Assembly: GCA_019918135.1 (NCBI GenBank)
Contig: WBZZ01002956.1
Coordinates: forward strand, 5,001 to 47,500
DNA length: 42,500 nt
Origin: Paulinella micropora
Taxonomy: Eukaryota; Cercozoa; Imbricatea; Euglyphida; Paulinellidae
Direction of reading: 5' to 3'
Positions within the stretch are counted from its first letter, which is position 1, and each line of letters opens with the position of its first letter. Shown here one piece after another: positions 29,112-40,421 of this stretch. Under the pieces are notes generated by a model that was given only the letters and a program-made list of their open reading frames with translations, was not told the DNA's origin and made no database searches. The translations under genes were made by a program, and so were the position numbers.

Positions 29112-30058
29112 CTAAGCCTGCTCCAAGGGGCCACGGGAGCAGGCGCCTTTCACACGCTGCTTTTTCTTTGGCCCTTGGCCGGGAGCAGCGTGTGGCAGGG
29201 GCTTTGTTGCTGCAAGTTGGGGGACAGGCGCCGGCAGCCTGTATTGAAAGCTTTCGCCTCTCACAAGTGACCGCAGCCTTCCCGCAAGATGTACGGCCAG
29301 GTGACGAGGCAGGACGCAGCTCAGCGCGGGGCTAGCACTAGCCTCCTCGGCTACATGCACGTGCACGTACACGCGTGTCCACAGCTGGTTCCGCCACTTG
29401 ATTTGTCCGCACCTGTATAAGACCTGGAGCAGCAGGTCGCCAACTTCTGGTGCTGACAAATCAAGTGGCAGGTTTTTCTCCACCTCCGCCTTGTCGTGTC
29501 CGTGCAGGACACAGACATTTGAATTCCAGGGTGGTCTGGTTGGCTCGGGCGGTGGCAGCTGAGCTAAGGCCTCCTCCAATGCTGTTGCCGTTTTACGTAT
29601 GGGGACCTCCCTCAACGTGACTTGATAATCACTGGGAAGCGACAACCGAACGCGGCCGTACCGGCTCAAGGTCACCAGCTGGTGGTGAAAGTCGTCAAGC
29701 TCCTGGCCCGGCTCTGCAAACGAGAGCCGGCCCACTTTGGCAGGGTACACGACTGAGGTGTAGCCCAAGAACCGGACTCTGTACGCGATCTGCAGCAGAA
29801 CGCGAACGGATTCGTCAGCGTTCAGAATACAGCGCTTGTCCATATCCCGAGCGGTAGAGTACGGAGCGCCAACATAAATGCAGAAGTCCTCGTAGGCACT
29901 GCTCCAATCAACAGTCTCGTCCTGGCGGGAACGGGTTTGGCACAGGTACAGTTTTTTCCTGACCCCTCGCTGCCCTGCCGTCGGGCCGCTGGACTATCTT
30001 CATAGTGGGAAGGCCGGACCGGCTCGAGAACCACGAACGCCGGGTTCTTGCCATTCAT
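29112..30058 (-). CDS. Unknown ~315-aa protein with an apparent frameshift, copy 2
   Basis: This is the counterpart of 13299-14245. ATG 30058-30056 opens the first frame, the T6 run is at 29952-29957, and the main 243-codon frame runs from 29843 to 29112. It matches copy 1 throughout, including the homopolymer length that breaks the frame, so the feature predates the duplication if the base calls are right. Confidence 0.55.
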
Positions 30059-30412
30059 CGAGCACTTTTTTTTCTCTGGGACTAGCCCCTGGTGCGGGCC
30101 AGCTCGCTCCTTGCACTTTTCTTTCGGGGCAAACGGCCCCTCTTCGGGGGGGGGGGGGGGCCGGCGCAGGAAGGACAGGCGCCGCTGGAGGGTGTGAGGG
30201 GAAGGGGGGGGGGGGGGGCGACGCAGGGGAAAGAAAGAAAAAAGCTCAATCGTCGTTTGTATAGGCCCCCCCCCCATGTGCCAGAGACGATAATATATTT
30301 ACAAAGAAAAGCGGGGAGGGGTTTGCACATTGTTTTCTTTCTTTTTTTTTGTTGCTCCGGTGCCCCCGCCTAGCAGGAAACAACACCCCAAGGAAGCCAA
30401 GAGTTTTTTTTA

Positions 30413-31807
30413 ATGTCCTGTCCGGCACACTCGCGACCCGCCAAACGCCAAAAGACTGATCGGCGCGCGGACAGTTTGCCAGCCAACGCCACCGTTTCGT
30501 GGCTGTTGCTTTTGCCTTGGGATATCTGGGCCATTGTCAGGGACCTAGCAGGTGCCAGGGAAGCCGCTGCTTGGAAGTCGGTGTGCCAGCAATTCAAGAC
30601 GGTTGTCACGACACCTGAATTTTGGGCACACTTTCAGTCCGAGTTCAACCTCAACCTCGAATCGCACCGCCACATTTTCTCGCTGTTCGGCCCCGTTTGC
30701 CGAACAACAAAGGTAACGCTAGACAGCCTTAGCATCCCCTTGATGACGACGGCCAACCAAGAGAGATTAGTGCCACTGGTCAGTGGCCTAATGGTGACAA
30801 AGTTAAGAATCGAAGAACCTCTGCCAAAAATTCTGTCGGAATTCTCTGTTATTTACAGCCTAACCCTCTACAAGAGCGCCGCTACAAACGCATGTCTGCA
30901 GCATCTCCAAAGCCCCGGCCAGCTGACTACACTGTGCCTCGAATTCAGCATGATCACTGACGCTGACCTGCAGGCGGCACTGCTCAGATTTACGCAGCTG
31001 GAGCGCCTGGGTCTGACGTGGTGCCTACGAATTACGGACTCGACGCTGCGATTACTGACGCGCCTAAAAACACTGGACATAGACAGCTGTGCCGCAATCA
31101 CTGGCCGAGGGCTCGAGGGCCTGCCATTACAGCAGCTCAACGTGCGCCAAAATTATTGGCACCTTTTCCAGAGAATGCAGGTTTTACCTACGCTCGGCCG
31201 GCTCGAACGGCTGAGGCTGTACGAGCTAACGCACTCTCAATTGGGGATCATAGCGCAAATACGGACCCTGCGCCATTTGGACCTGCTAGCATGCAAATCA
31301 ATCACGGGCACGGACTTGTCTGTACTCAACGCACTCAACCTCCAAACCCTCAAGATCACGCTCACGGGCTGCCCCAGCCAATCCATCAGGGGCCTGCCAG
31401 GGTTTCCGAGAGTAGTAGAGTTGAAGCTGCAGGATTGCAACCTCACTAGCGAAGACCTGGCCGAGCTGCAGCTTTGCAGCGGGCTGGCCAAGCTGTACCT
31501 TTTTAACTGCAGAGCCATCGAGGACCTGGTTGTGCTACGCCGATTTCCCGCCCTTCAGTCTTTAAGCCTCAGTGAACTGCGCACAGGCAATACGCAACTG
31601 GCCGGACTGCAGCACTGCGTCGTGCTGCGGGAACTCTTTCTCGATCAATGCCCCAACATTACTGACCTGGCGGCGTTGCAGAAATGTCGGCCATTGCGCA
31701 AGATCACTGGTTATTATCTCCCGTTAATAACACGGGAGAATATAAAAGCCTTCAAAAAAAGACGGCCTGAGGTAGACATTTCCTGGATGGGCAGAAGCAT
31801 CCGCTAA
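30413..31807 (+). CDS. F-box / leucine-rich-repeat protein, intact, copy 2
   Basis: The 464-aa ORF starts at ATG 30413 (MSCPAHSRPAKRQKTDRR, a basic, nuclear-signal-like start). Residues ~31-78 form an F-box (LLLLPWDIWAIVRDL ... VCQQFKTVV ... FWAHF), the part that docks on SKP1 in SCF ubiquitin ligases. About ten leucine-rich repeats of the Cys-containing/AMN1 type fill residues ~100-440 (LERLGLTWCLRITD, LRHLDLLACKSITG, LRELFLDQCPNITD). The likely role is a substrate receptor that picks proteins for ubiquitination; the substrate is unknown. Copy 1 is dead, so this would be the only working one in the window. Confidence 0.88.
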   Translation: MSCPAHSRPAKRQKTDRRADSLPANATVSWLLLLPWDIWAIVRDLAGAREAAAWKSVCQQFKTVVTTPEFWAHFQSEFNLNLESHRHIFSLFGPVCRTTKVTLDSLSIPLMTTANQERLVPLVSGLMVTKLRIEEPLPKILSEFSVIYSLTLYKSAATNACLQHLQSPGQLTTLCLEFSMITDADLQAALLRFTQLERLGLTWCLRITDSTLRLLTRLKTLDIDSCAAITGRGLEGLPLQQLNVRQNYWHLFQRMQVLPTLGRLERLRLYELTHSQLGIIAQIRTLRHLDLLACKSITGTDLSVLNALNLQTLKITLTGCPSQSIRGLPGFPRVVELKLQDCNLTSEDLAELQLCSGLAKLYLFNCRAIEDLVVLRRFPALQSLSLSELRTGNTQLAGLQHCVVLRELFLDQCPNITDLAALQKCRPLRKITGYYLPLITRENIKAFKKRRPEVDISWMGRSIR

Positions 31808-32183
31808 GATCCGCCGGACGCTTGCAAGAGACCCTTTTAACGGGGGGGGGGGGGGGGAATGGAAGGAGGGAATGGAAGGGGGAGGGAGAGACAGAGAAAG
31901 CGAAAAGACAGAGAGAGAGCGGGTGGAGACTTTCGGCAGCAAAGGCCCGAGCTAGACATTTCTTTTATTTAAAAACAAACTCAAAAACAATTGTCCCCAA
32001 AAAAAAAGCAGTGCCTTATACGTAGGCTGCGTACAAAGGCAGTTCAGAGTGGCAATTTGTTCCTTCTTTTTTTTTCGGGGGGAGGGGGGGCCTTCTGGGC
32101 ACAGAAAAGGCCCGATGGGGCGGGGGGCCGGCCCTCTTTCCCCCGCCCCCCCCTTTTTTTTGGTGCCAGGCCCCCCCCGCCAA

Positions 32184-32239
<56 letters not shown>

Positions 32240-32463
32240 TGTTGGGGGGGGGGGGCGCGGGGGTGGGATGAGAGGGAGAGGGAGGGGAAGAATCGCTGTT
32301 GCAGTTATCGGACACCAGTTGCGCCCTAATCGACAGAATCAAAATAAAAATTAAGTGCCCAGGGGGGGGGATTAATATTTAAGCATTTTCTTTGTTGGCC
32401 CACACAGGAGCTGCCTCTCGCGAAGGGGGGAGGGGGCCGGGGGGGTGTTAGGGCTCTGTGCCA

Positions 32464-33550
32464 ATGATGTCAGCTGACGCTCGGCCGGCGGAACCTTACG
32501 TCAGACTACTGAATTTTCTTAATTCGCAATCAAACAGACCAGTGTACCTCGCCGAGTTATTGGAAGCTCGGCAGGCGCTTCTAACGCTGTTAGAAGCCAA
32601 GAGTACTGAAAGCACACGCGATCTGCTGCAAATCCTGCGCAGCCCGGAAAAACGCAATGAAGCGTTCAGAAGGCTAAGCCGTGGATTTTTTGTTATCCTC
32701 TTGTTGTGCTTATCACTTGCAGGAGGAATAGCTTACGTGAATGTTGCTAGGAGCAACATAGAAACTTCCGGTGGTCGGAATCCAACAAATGGACAGCGCC
32801 TGAAAGGCGAAGCGGAAACCAATCCGGATAAGGCTATTGAATTGGGATGCCGAAGACCACCAACAGCGAAGCCACAAACACAGGGCCGACAATCTAGCGC
32901 GGGCCCAGCACTTGGGGGGCCCAGGGACGGACACGTGCCTGGCCGACGACGGCTGGCAGTGCCTGGAAACGAAGGGGGGCCCCCCGGGTCATGATAACAA
33001 CGACTCTGCTAGCACGGGCCCAACATCCTGGGGCCCCGGTGCGGACGTGTGCTTAGCCGACGACGAGCGGCAGTGCTTTCCGGACGAAACGGAGGACATC
33101 TCTGACAGTGGTAGCTCAACCTATGCCGAAGACTCTGCTAAACAGGTATTGTTGTTCGTGGGTGCCTGTATCGTATTAGCGTGCCTCCGTCGGCCCAAAC
33201 GTGGTAGCAAGGAGGAGCTTGATTCTAACGGCAGCTCGCACGCAGTGTTTTTTTCCAAGCCGGGTTTTCTCAACAAGGACGAGCAGCCGGCAAAGAAAAG
33301 GCCTCCGCGGCGCGGCAGCGTTGGTATCATCACGTCGTACACACTGCAATTCGGTGCTCTGTTGATGACGCGGCCCCCTGACGAGGCCCCGGCGGCCAAG
33401 GCGCGTCATCCCGTGACAAGGTGGACTCTGTCCAGCCCCGAGCACTGGCTGGCCTTAGCGGAACTCAGGCTGCGGGTACCTTACCCTCGGCTGAGTTCTG
33501 TTGCGCGTGCTTGGCTGGATGAACTTTACTACTCTTCCCTAGGGGCCTAG
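32464..33550 (+). CDS. Putative membrane protein encoded in two overlapping frames, copy 2
   Basis: This is the counterpart of 16641-17727, with frame one from ATG 32464 to 32994 and frame two to 33550. The same frame change is needed. It differs in frame two at Glu (Gly in copy 1) and Pro (Gln in copy 1). Conservation of both frames across copies shows the arrangement predates the duplication, not that it is functional. Confidence 0.5.
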
Positions 33551-33739
33551 ACAGGTGTTAAGCAGTGATTTTTAATTAATAGCCCCGCCTCTTCCGCAAC
33601 TGGCCGAGAATTTCTAAAAATTAAACAAAAAATTTAAAGCATTTTCTTTTGGCGCGCGATCAGGGGGGGGGGCTGTGCCAAAAAAAAGGGATTAGTCAGA
33701 TGAGGGTGAAGAAATTTTTTGCAGGTGCTGATGATGCTG
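33542..33739. repeat. Direct repeat R1, copy 2
   Basis: This matches R2 at 34422-34630 and the R1 of copy 1. The G run near 33762 just beyond it is longer than in copy 1. Confidence 0.72.
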
Positions 33740-33928
33740 TGGCCCGGCCCAGGGGGGCGCGGGGGGGGGGGGGGGGGAGAGTCGTTCGAAGTTGACAAGA
33801 ACTTCGAAGGGGATGGGGGGGGGGGAGGGAGGAATTTGCCGTTGCAACTTATCGGAAACGTAGAGGGACTTGTTTTTAGCCATAACAGTTCTGTAATAAA
33901 AGAAAAAAGCACCCGATCGCATCTTTCA

Positions 33929-34174
33929 ATGAGCGACGGGGAATTGACGGACAATTTGCTGAGGCAGGAATTCAGAAAGATTTGTCCCTGCCGAGTTGAG
34001 GCAAAAAATACAAGCGCTGGAAACCTTTCCGATCGTTCCGCAAACCACGAGCAGTACTTTCAATACTTCAAAAAAGGAGCACAATATGGGTACAACCTTG
34101 CATCAGCTCGGAAGTCGGAATCGTTGACAGATGTCGATGAAGCGTTGATCAAGCAATATTTGCCTTATAATTAG
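33929..34174 (+). CDS. Small unknown 81-aa protein, copy 2
   Basis: This encodes the same protein as 18103-18348. The upstream frame is open further here (from 33719) only because run lengths differ, so the shared ATG 33929 is preferred. Confidence 0.5.
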   Translation: MSDGELTDNLLRQEFRKICPCRVEAKNTSAGNLSDRSANHEQYFQYFKKGAQYGYNLASARKSESLTDVDEALIKQYLPYN

Positions 34175-34421
34175 CTATCAAAATTGAGCTTCGACACTTC
34201 TGACAATTGGCATAATCATGCAGTGGACGCGATGCAACCCCTCCTGGAGCGGGAGACCGGAGCTTCCGAGTTCCTTCGACCTACTTGCAGTAACACGTGA
34301 GCAGGAGAGTCGTCATGCTTAAGTAAACTTCAAGTACTACTTTACGGGTAGGAGTCATTTTTCGCGCGAGCTGCTGCGATTGCTTGAAGAGCAACTTGTA
34401 AGCTGGCCGGCCGTAGGGGGG

Positions 34422-34630
34422 GGGGCCTAGACATGTTTTTTTTTTTCGGCAGTGATTTTAATTGATAGCCCCTCTGCCGCACTAGCAGAGAATTTCTCAA
34501 AATTTTAAAAAATTAAAGCATTTTCCTTGCCTGGCGCGCGATCAGGGGGGGGCTGTGCCAAAAAGAAAAGTCAGCTGAGGGTGAAGAAGTTGTTGGCCGG
34601 TGCTGGTGATGATGATAATGATGATGCTGC
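34422..34630. repeat. Direct repeat R2, copy 2
   Basis: This is the second member of the R1/R2 pair in copy 2. From 34631 to 35294 I see no gene. Confidence 0.72.
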
Positions 34631-35294
34631 TGCTGTGTAGTAGCGCACAGTGCCGCGTTTTTTCCTCGCACTTTTGGGCCCGCCACCGCGGGCGCGGCGT
34701 GGCCGGAAGGGGGTTTCCTTTTTTGGTTTTTGGGGCCGGGGCGGAACGTCTTGACTAACGCAGCCATTTGCGCATCTCGAGAGGCACACGTGTGGTCGCG
34801 TGTTGAGCCCGCAATCAAAGCAAACATTTAGATTGCTTGATGCTGTCAGCTTGGCCTGGACAGAAAATAGATCGTGGCTCTCTTTGTGTTTGGTAAAGTT
34901 TCCATTCGTTCCTTTAATGACTGCACTGTGAGGTGGTTAGGAATTGCACAAACGGGTTTGTCTGCTTTCTGTCAATTTTATAGATGACTGCTAACTGTCA
35001 TGAAGAACTGACGGAAGAAGCGAAATATTCAATTGAGTGAAAATGAAACAAATCAAAAGGGGACCAACATCATGCTACCATGTCAACAATATTCTAGCTC
35101 ATATCATATTGACGCGATGAGAACGAGAGATTTCAGAGAAGTCCAACTGTTTATGGCGGCTGCATTCCGGGGACGACATAAAGGTCCATGCGGTATACTC
35201 GTGCGGATTTTAATTTAAAGGTCAGTGTGATGATGCTAGTGATATCCGTCCGACTACTTACTCGCTTCAGAGTACCAGTCAAATTTTTTATATT

Positions 35295-35903
35295 TCAGTC
35301 CACCCAATCCCGGTATTTATTGGAAAACTTCAGGCCGACAATATTAATATTCACCATCGTATCATTACCAACTTTTAATACGGTTTTCAAGGTTTCACAA
35401 TAAAGTTCTGTATAACACAGAGCATCGGGCCTGTGTATATTGGCTGCGAGAACAAGAACTTTACGTTCCAAATTTTCGAGTCTTGTCTCTAAGTCTTTCA
35501 TCTCCTCCTTCTTCTCCACTTGTTTCACCTCGTTAACGTTTTTATTATTCGGCGGTACCGGTGCGTTTACTATGTCAGTGATATTGTCTTGTGGCACTTG
35601 AGTGCACTTATTGTCTTTTTTCTCGCCGCCCGCCGCGATCGTTGACATTGAGTTTGTTCGTAATTGCTTGCTTGGCCGAGGCGATACGCCTGCCATAGGC
35701 CTCCTTGCCTCCATCGCTAGTTTCGCCTTCCTATTTGCATCAGTTATCATTTGTAATCGTGACGTGTGAACGGGTATGAAGCTACCTTGGGGCTGCAGCC
35801 TCTGTGTACCCACATCTTTGCTCTCACATAGTCTAAGAGGAAGTGTTGGCCCAGTCTGCACAACAGCAGTAGAAAACACTGTGACTTTAGGGTTAAACTT
35901 CAC
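35295..35903 (-). CDS. ORF3 coiled-coil protein, copy 2
   Basis: This is the counterpart of 19471-20079 with one residue changed (Asp for Ala in ITDANRK). It has the same non-ATG head and the same upstream in-frame TAG. Confidence 0.45.
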   Translation of the reverse strand: MKFNPKVTVFSTAVVQTGPTLPLRLCESKDVGTQRLQPQGSFIPVHTSRLQMITDANRKAKLAMEARRPMAGVSPRPSKQLRTNSMSTIAAGGEKKDNKCTQVPQDNITDIVNAPVPPNNKNVNEVKQVEKKEEMKDLETRLENLERKVLVLAANIHRPDALCYTELYCETLKTVLKVGNDTMVNINIVGLKFSNKYRDWVD

Positions 35904-36067
35904 AGTTTTCTCCTTCCTCTCCTTCCTCCTCCAGTCATTCCACTACTTTGAATCGATTGCCTTGAGTTTCGTCCGGCTAGGATGACGGATCGGTGTCAGA
36001 GGCAGTGTTGTAGGCCTGACCTCGACCGAAGTTTAGGCTGGAGCTTGCCCATGAGCCTCCTGCTCCT

Positions 36068-37441
36068 CTATGTGGGGGGGCTAGGGCCCGAAAAGCTCTT
36101 CCTCCATGAGGATTGAATCCCCAACCTCCTCCTCTTCCTCTTTGAGGGGTTCTCTGCCACCTCGAGGCTCCTCTTCATGCTCCTCCTCCTCCTCCTCCTC
36201 CTCCTACTCCTCGTCCTCTTTGAGAGGCTTGTTTGTTTTTTTTTCCTCTCCCTCTCCTCCTGCTTCTTCTCCATCTTCTTCATATAGGCAATAATCGCCT
36301 CTCTTAGCTCGCCGTCATCACACTGATTGGCAAACCAGCCTTCTGTCGTAGAGGCATTCTGAAGCAGTCGGTAAAGGCCCGGTTCAGTACCTTCCGTCTT
36401 ACTTATAAAGTCAGCCCTTGCTGCTGTGTTCTGCCTGTCATGATTGAAAGCGCAGTCTCTGTTCTCCATCTCTGCCTTACACGGCAAGCCCGCGAACCAC
36501 CTCCAGCATGCGATCTTAAGGTCTGGCTCTCTCTGTCTCTTCCATCCAGCAACTCGGTTTGTGTATGTGGCTTGCGCGCCAACAGGTACACCGCCTGCCT
36601 GTGCCATGTGTGCCTCCGTGACTGTGTCCAAGTGTGAGCATGCACTCATAACTTCTTGGAACAGTACTGCCGGAGCAACGTTTCGAACTGCAGCTTCGAA
36701 CACGTGTGTCTCGAGGAAGTTCTTGGACTTCACTACACTAAACATTGGGCATTGTTGTATGAGTTGCGTAAGTTTGCTCGGGTGCACTGAATGCAATGCC
36801 GACAAATAATAGAGAATGATCGGCTTGCGGACATAGAATAGCCCATAGGAGGAAACTACCTCCGTAAGGGTCGCCGCCAAGCTAACAGCACGCCTCAAAC
36901 TCATCGCCACTGTCTCAAAGATTTCGAATCCTATTAGAGTACCAGTGCAGAGATGCTGATATCCATGAGATTGAAAACATGAAATGAGTGTGGCCACCGC
37001 CACTTCACACTGAGCGTCTAGGCCTATCAAACTCTTTCTCTTATTCTCCTCTTGCTTTCTCAAAGCCTTGTACATGGTTAGATCCAATCCCTCTTGGATT
37101 AGAGACTGATCAAGAACCGTAGCAAGAGCCTCATATTCTTGAGTCTCATCACAGGGAAAAGACTTGATGCATGCATTGATATCTTTGAGCTTGCCTAGTA
37201 GCGAAGGGTCAGAGTCTTTTTCTGAACTCGTCTTGGCATAGAGCTTGAGACTAGCCACTCCTCCTTTCTTCCCCTTGAAGGCATTTATGATGTTTTGTCT
37301 GTTCTTCTTCTCCGTGTTTGTGACCACCGTAGTTGAGCCCGAGGGTGTAGGGGCTGGTGGGGCAGGAGCTGGTGGGGCAAGATATGTCGGAGGGTGTGCC
37401 CTTGCACTACTCGCTCTTGCTTTCGCTTCCTTCAATTGCAA
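36068..37441 (-). CDS. ORF2 CCCH-finger, Gag-like protein, copy 2, with altered C-terminus
   Basis: It is identical to 20257-21609 through the CCCH finger apart from Ala for Thr near residue 251. The T run near 36235-36243 is longer than in copy 1. This shifts the reading frame after EERERKKK, so the acidic tail becomes Arg/Ser-rich and ends SGPSPPT. One of the two copies has therefore lost the original tail; the Glu-rich version in copy 1 is the longer-conserved style for such tails, but I cannot prove which is ancestral. Confidence 0.55.
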   Translation of the reverse strand: MQLKEAKARASSARAHPPTYLAPPAPAPPAPTPSGSTTVVTNTEKKNRQNIINAFKGKKGGVASLKLYAKTSSEKDSDPSLLGKLKDINACIKSFPCDETQEYEALATVLDQSLIQEGLDLTMYKALRKQEENKRKSLIGLDAQCEVAVATLISCFQSHGYQHLCTGTLIGFEIFETVAMSLRRAVSLAATLTEVVSSYGLFYVRKPIILYYLSALHSVHPSKLTQLIQQCPMFSVVKSKNFLETHVFEAAVRNVAPAVLFQEVMSACSHLDTVTEAHMAQAGGVPVGAQATYTNRVAGWKRQREPDLKIACWRWFAGLPCKAEMENRDCAFNHDRQNTAARADFISKTEGTEPGLYRLLQNASTTEGWFANQCDDGELREAIIAYMKKMEKKQEERERKKKQTSLSKRTRSRRRRRRRRSMKRSLEVAENPSKRKRRRLGIQSSWRKSFSGPSPPT

Positions 37442-37567
37442 CTTCCTGGCAAACTCCTCATTTTCTTTCGCCAGTATACTAGTTTTTGAACATGACTGAT
37501 AAAGGCCGTCAACTCAGCAATCGATCTGATAAAGTTATATTTCCCCACATATTGATCAGCCTCTGCT

Positions 37568-38290
37568 TTATTGGCGGTCGGTGGTGCTGCGGTCGTTAAG
37601 GATAGAGTGATCCTTGGTAGGAATCCATCTCTTCCACGCCTCCTTGTGCATCAACGCAGCCACCAACATTCTGAGCTTGGTCAGAAGTCTGTCATTCCTG
37701 TCCACCTCGTCAATCACAGGATGAGTTTCTCCTGCCTTCGTAAGGTTCTTTTCCATTTCTCTCATCCCCGCCTCCAAAGCCTTCAATTCAGTCGAAAAAA
37801 ATGAGAATACCCCGAATATGTTTTTCGAACTGAAATTGGTCCTCATTTTCGCTATACCGACTGGGTCCTGACCAGTCGCGAGGAGTCTAGCCCTTGCTCT
37901 TGGGTATGTGTACTGGAGGTAACCCTCGCCCTGTGGGCCGTAAGAACGTTCCCAAATTAGAGCTTGGGAGTACACCGCAAAGATAGCATCAAGTATGTCA
38001 ATGTGGGTATGTGAATTCCCAAACTTGATATGTTGCACCTTCTTCCTCTCATCCCCATTGGAGACCAGTTTGCAGAGATGCTGTGCAATATCTGACAATG
38101 GGATATAGACATCCCTTCTGGTGCGACTCCCCACTCGTCTCAACTCCTGAGGGATCCAGACATATGTGTCTTTCACTGCCTCCATCACATGATCAAATTC
38201 GGCTTTAGTGAGGTCGTAGTGGTCTTTCACCCACTGTTGCTCCTCCTCTGAGATCTCCTCCCCTGAATCAAGTTTATCGTTTGTCGTCAT
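37568..38290 (-). CDS. ORF1 unknown 240-aa protein, copy 2
   Basis: This is the counterpart of 21736-22458; Asn replaces Asp in VSNGDERKK. The ATG and stop are conserved. The gap to ORF2 has the same stops. Confidence 0.55.
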   Translation of the reverse strand: MTTNDKLDSGEEISEEEQQWVKDHYDLTKAEFDHVMEAVKDTYVWIPQELRRVGSRTRRDVYIPLSDIAQHLCKLVSNGDERKKVQHIKFGNSHTHIDILDAIFAVYSQALIWERSYGPQGEGYLQYTYPRARARLLATGQDPVGIAKMRTNFSSKNIFGVFSFFSTELKALEAGMREMEKNLTKAGETHPVIDEVDRNDRLLTKLRMLVAALMHKEAWKRWIPTKDHSILNDRSTTDRQ

Positions 38291-38977
38291 CCTCCTCTTG
38301 TAAAGGCAGGTGGTATATTGTATACCCCAGTGCTCTCTTTTTGTTCTACTCCTCCTCCTCCTCCTTCTTCGTCTTCTTCCTCTCCTCCTGTTCCTCCTGT
38401 TTCCTCGTCTCTTCCTCCATCATTCAATCCTCCTTGTCCTTGCAATTGTGCTGTCAGTTCAGCTTACTCTTCTTCTTCTTGATATGAAAGCGCCTCCTCC
38501 GTCTCTGTCGACTTAGTGTCGTAGTGGTAAATAACAGGACAGTGTCAGCTCCTATGTTTGGTTTTTGTTCGTTTGTGTTCTGTTCCTCCTTCAGTCAATT
38601 GACCAGTGAAGAGAGAAACTAAGAGAGAGGGTAGACTGAGATCCTCTGTCCTCTATGTGACAATGTTTGTATGTTTGTTTTTGTTTGAGAAAAGTAGTCC
38701 TTGAGACTTTCTCCGATTTCTTGTCCTCCTTACACAAATTGCTTTCTCCTCCTTCTTTTCTATTGTATCTGGTATGAGGCACTAGGACCTCCACACAGAT
38801 AGTAATAGAGAAGCTAGAGAAGCTCTCCTTGAGAAGTCGACAGTCGGTCGGATAGGTTCTCAGAACTACCTTTAGAAAACGATAAGAGATTTGCAAAAAT
38901 ACTCTGACGTATGTATGAGATAATGAGATAAATGCACAAACTAGAAGGGTAGAGTATCACGTTGTGCTCTTGTCCCT

Positions 38978-39875
38978 ATGCTTGTTTGTGTTGAAGTTGT
39001 GTGTGTCCACCTCCTTCTTCTTGGTCTCTGTTGTGAGAACAGCAAGAACGACAGAGAGTTTGTATCTGATGTCTCCGGGAGTCCTTGTGAGCACAAAGAT
39101 ATGCCAGGGATTGGGCTAGAGGGTACGAGACACCTGCTTGAGGCTAATCAATTGTTTGTTTTTTGTAAAAGAGCTACGAGGATTATGTGTTGGAGTATTT
39201 GTTTTTGTTTTACGTCCCCGTATGAGACAGGTCAGCAAAAAATTCGTTCTGGATGCACGTGTGGTAATGCAGAAAGAAATCACCCTAGTGATGTGGACTC
39301 CAAATGTAACTTTCATATCCGGCCGCACATAGCTCAAGAAAAAGTAGGTAATATTAATACAACCAAACACAGTCCTCAAGCATGAGAATGATATCTAGTT
39401 ATATTAGCTCAGTGAAGCAGAAAAGGAAAACAATCGGCAAGAGACCAGGAATAAAATGTCATCAGGTCCAATCCGGACCAATATTGCTGTTGACATTCAA
39501 GACAACAAAAAAAATTGATTTTTCTGTTTTGGTTGGAATTTCAGTTTTGGTTGGAATTTTGATTTTGGGTGAAAATTTGAATTTTTCAAATTAACTGCTA
39601 TATTCGTCCGCAAAATATCGTAAATTTTCGCGAAATGTTACCGTTAAATTTGAAAATTTGAATTTTTGTCACAAAAATGAAAAACTGTCACAAAAATGAA
39701 AATCTTACACAAAAATGAAAAAATAATTTTTGTTGTCTTGAATGTCAACAGCAATAATACTGAAAAACAGGCTGGTTCCGCGACCTGTCACAAGGAAAAG
39801 GCCCCCAGGTACTTTTTACCGACTATCCGGGGGGTGATGCCTACAGCCGGTTGGTTTCCTTTTTGGTTCTTTTGA
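38978..39875 (+). pseudogene. Small two-exon gene, copy 2, exon 2 interrupted by an inserted element
   Basis: Exon 1 is 38978-39343, the intron 39344-39407 is 64 bp with gtaggt and ttatattag ends, and exon 2 starts at 39408. Exon 2 is split by a 273-bp element at 39483-39755, which puts a TGA in frame at 39516-39518. Without it, exon 2 would be 195 bp, as in copy 1, ending at 39875. So copy 2 keeps the intron but loses the exon, and copy 1 the reverse. Confidence 0.45.
39483..39755. mobile_element. 273-bp MITE-like element with 29-bp terminal inverted repeats
   Basis: The left end, attgctgttgacattcaaga followed by caacaaaaa, is repeated exactly in reverse complement at the right end (29 bp). 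The interior is AT-rich with short repeats (ggttggaatttt; cacaaaaatga three times) and has no ORF of note. Copy 1 has the empty site ggaccaat|aatactg at the same place. AAT flanks both sides of the element, but the empty site also has AATAAT. This fits either insertion without target duplication, or excision in copy 1 leaving both AAT copies. It is a non-autonomous DNA transposon by structure; superfamily not assigned. Confidence 0.88.
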
Positions 39876-40421
39876 ATCTCAGTGTGACTCAGTAAAATGG
39901 TGATAGACAACTGCGATCCCGGAGCCTCAGGTTATTAATAACAAGCTAGTTCCCCTACCCGGACCTTCAATTTCTCCATCGCTGAGTACCTGTATTATAG
40001 TTGAAGTGTTTTCTTTACAGTTTGCCGGACTCTTAAGTTTCTTCTGTTTCACTGCTTAGTTCATTCTAATTAACTTAATCACTAACGGAATGCCTGAAGC
40101 CACAGCAACCTCTACATCCGAAATCTACACGAGCATCCTGATCCATCTCGAGCGGAAAACTTAGAGCAGGAAGTATGTTGACTCTGACATTTTTTCGCTG
40201 ATTTTTCTAATATTAAGCCGTCAGCCTGACTCTGAATATTTAATTATCGTCATTACGCCGTAACAAGGGAAGGGCTGACCCTGCCAATTTTTCTCTGAAA
40301 GTTTTGGCAGGTCAGCGTCCTCTGCAGAAAATTTTCAGGTCTGTCGGCTCACCTGAATACCGTCAATCACTGCAAAACCGATCATGGTCTTGACAAGCTT
40401 CAGTGATCACGGCGTTTCTGT

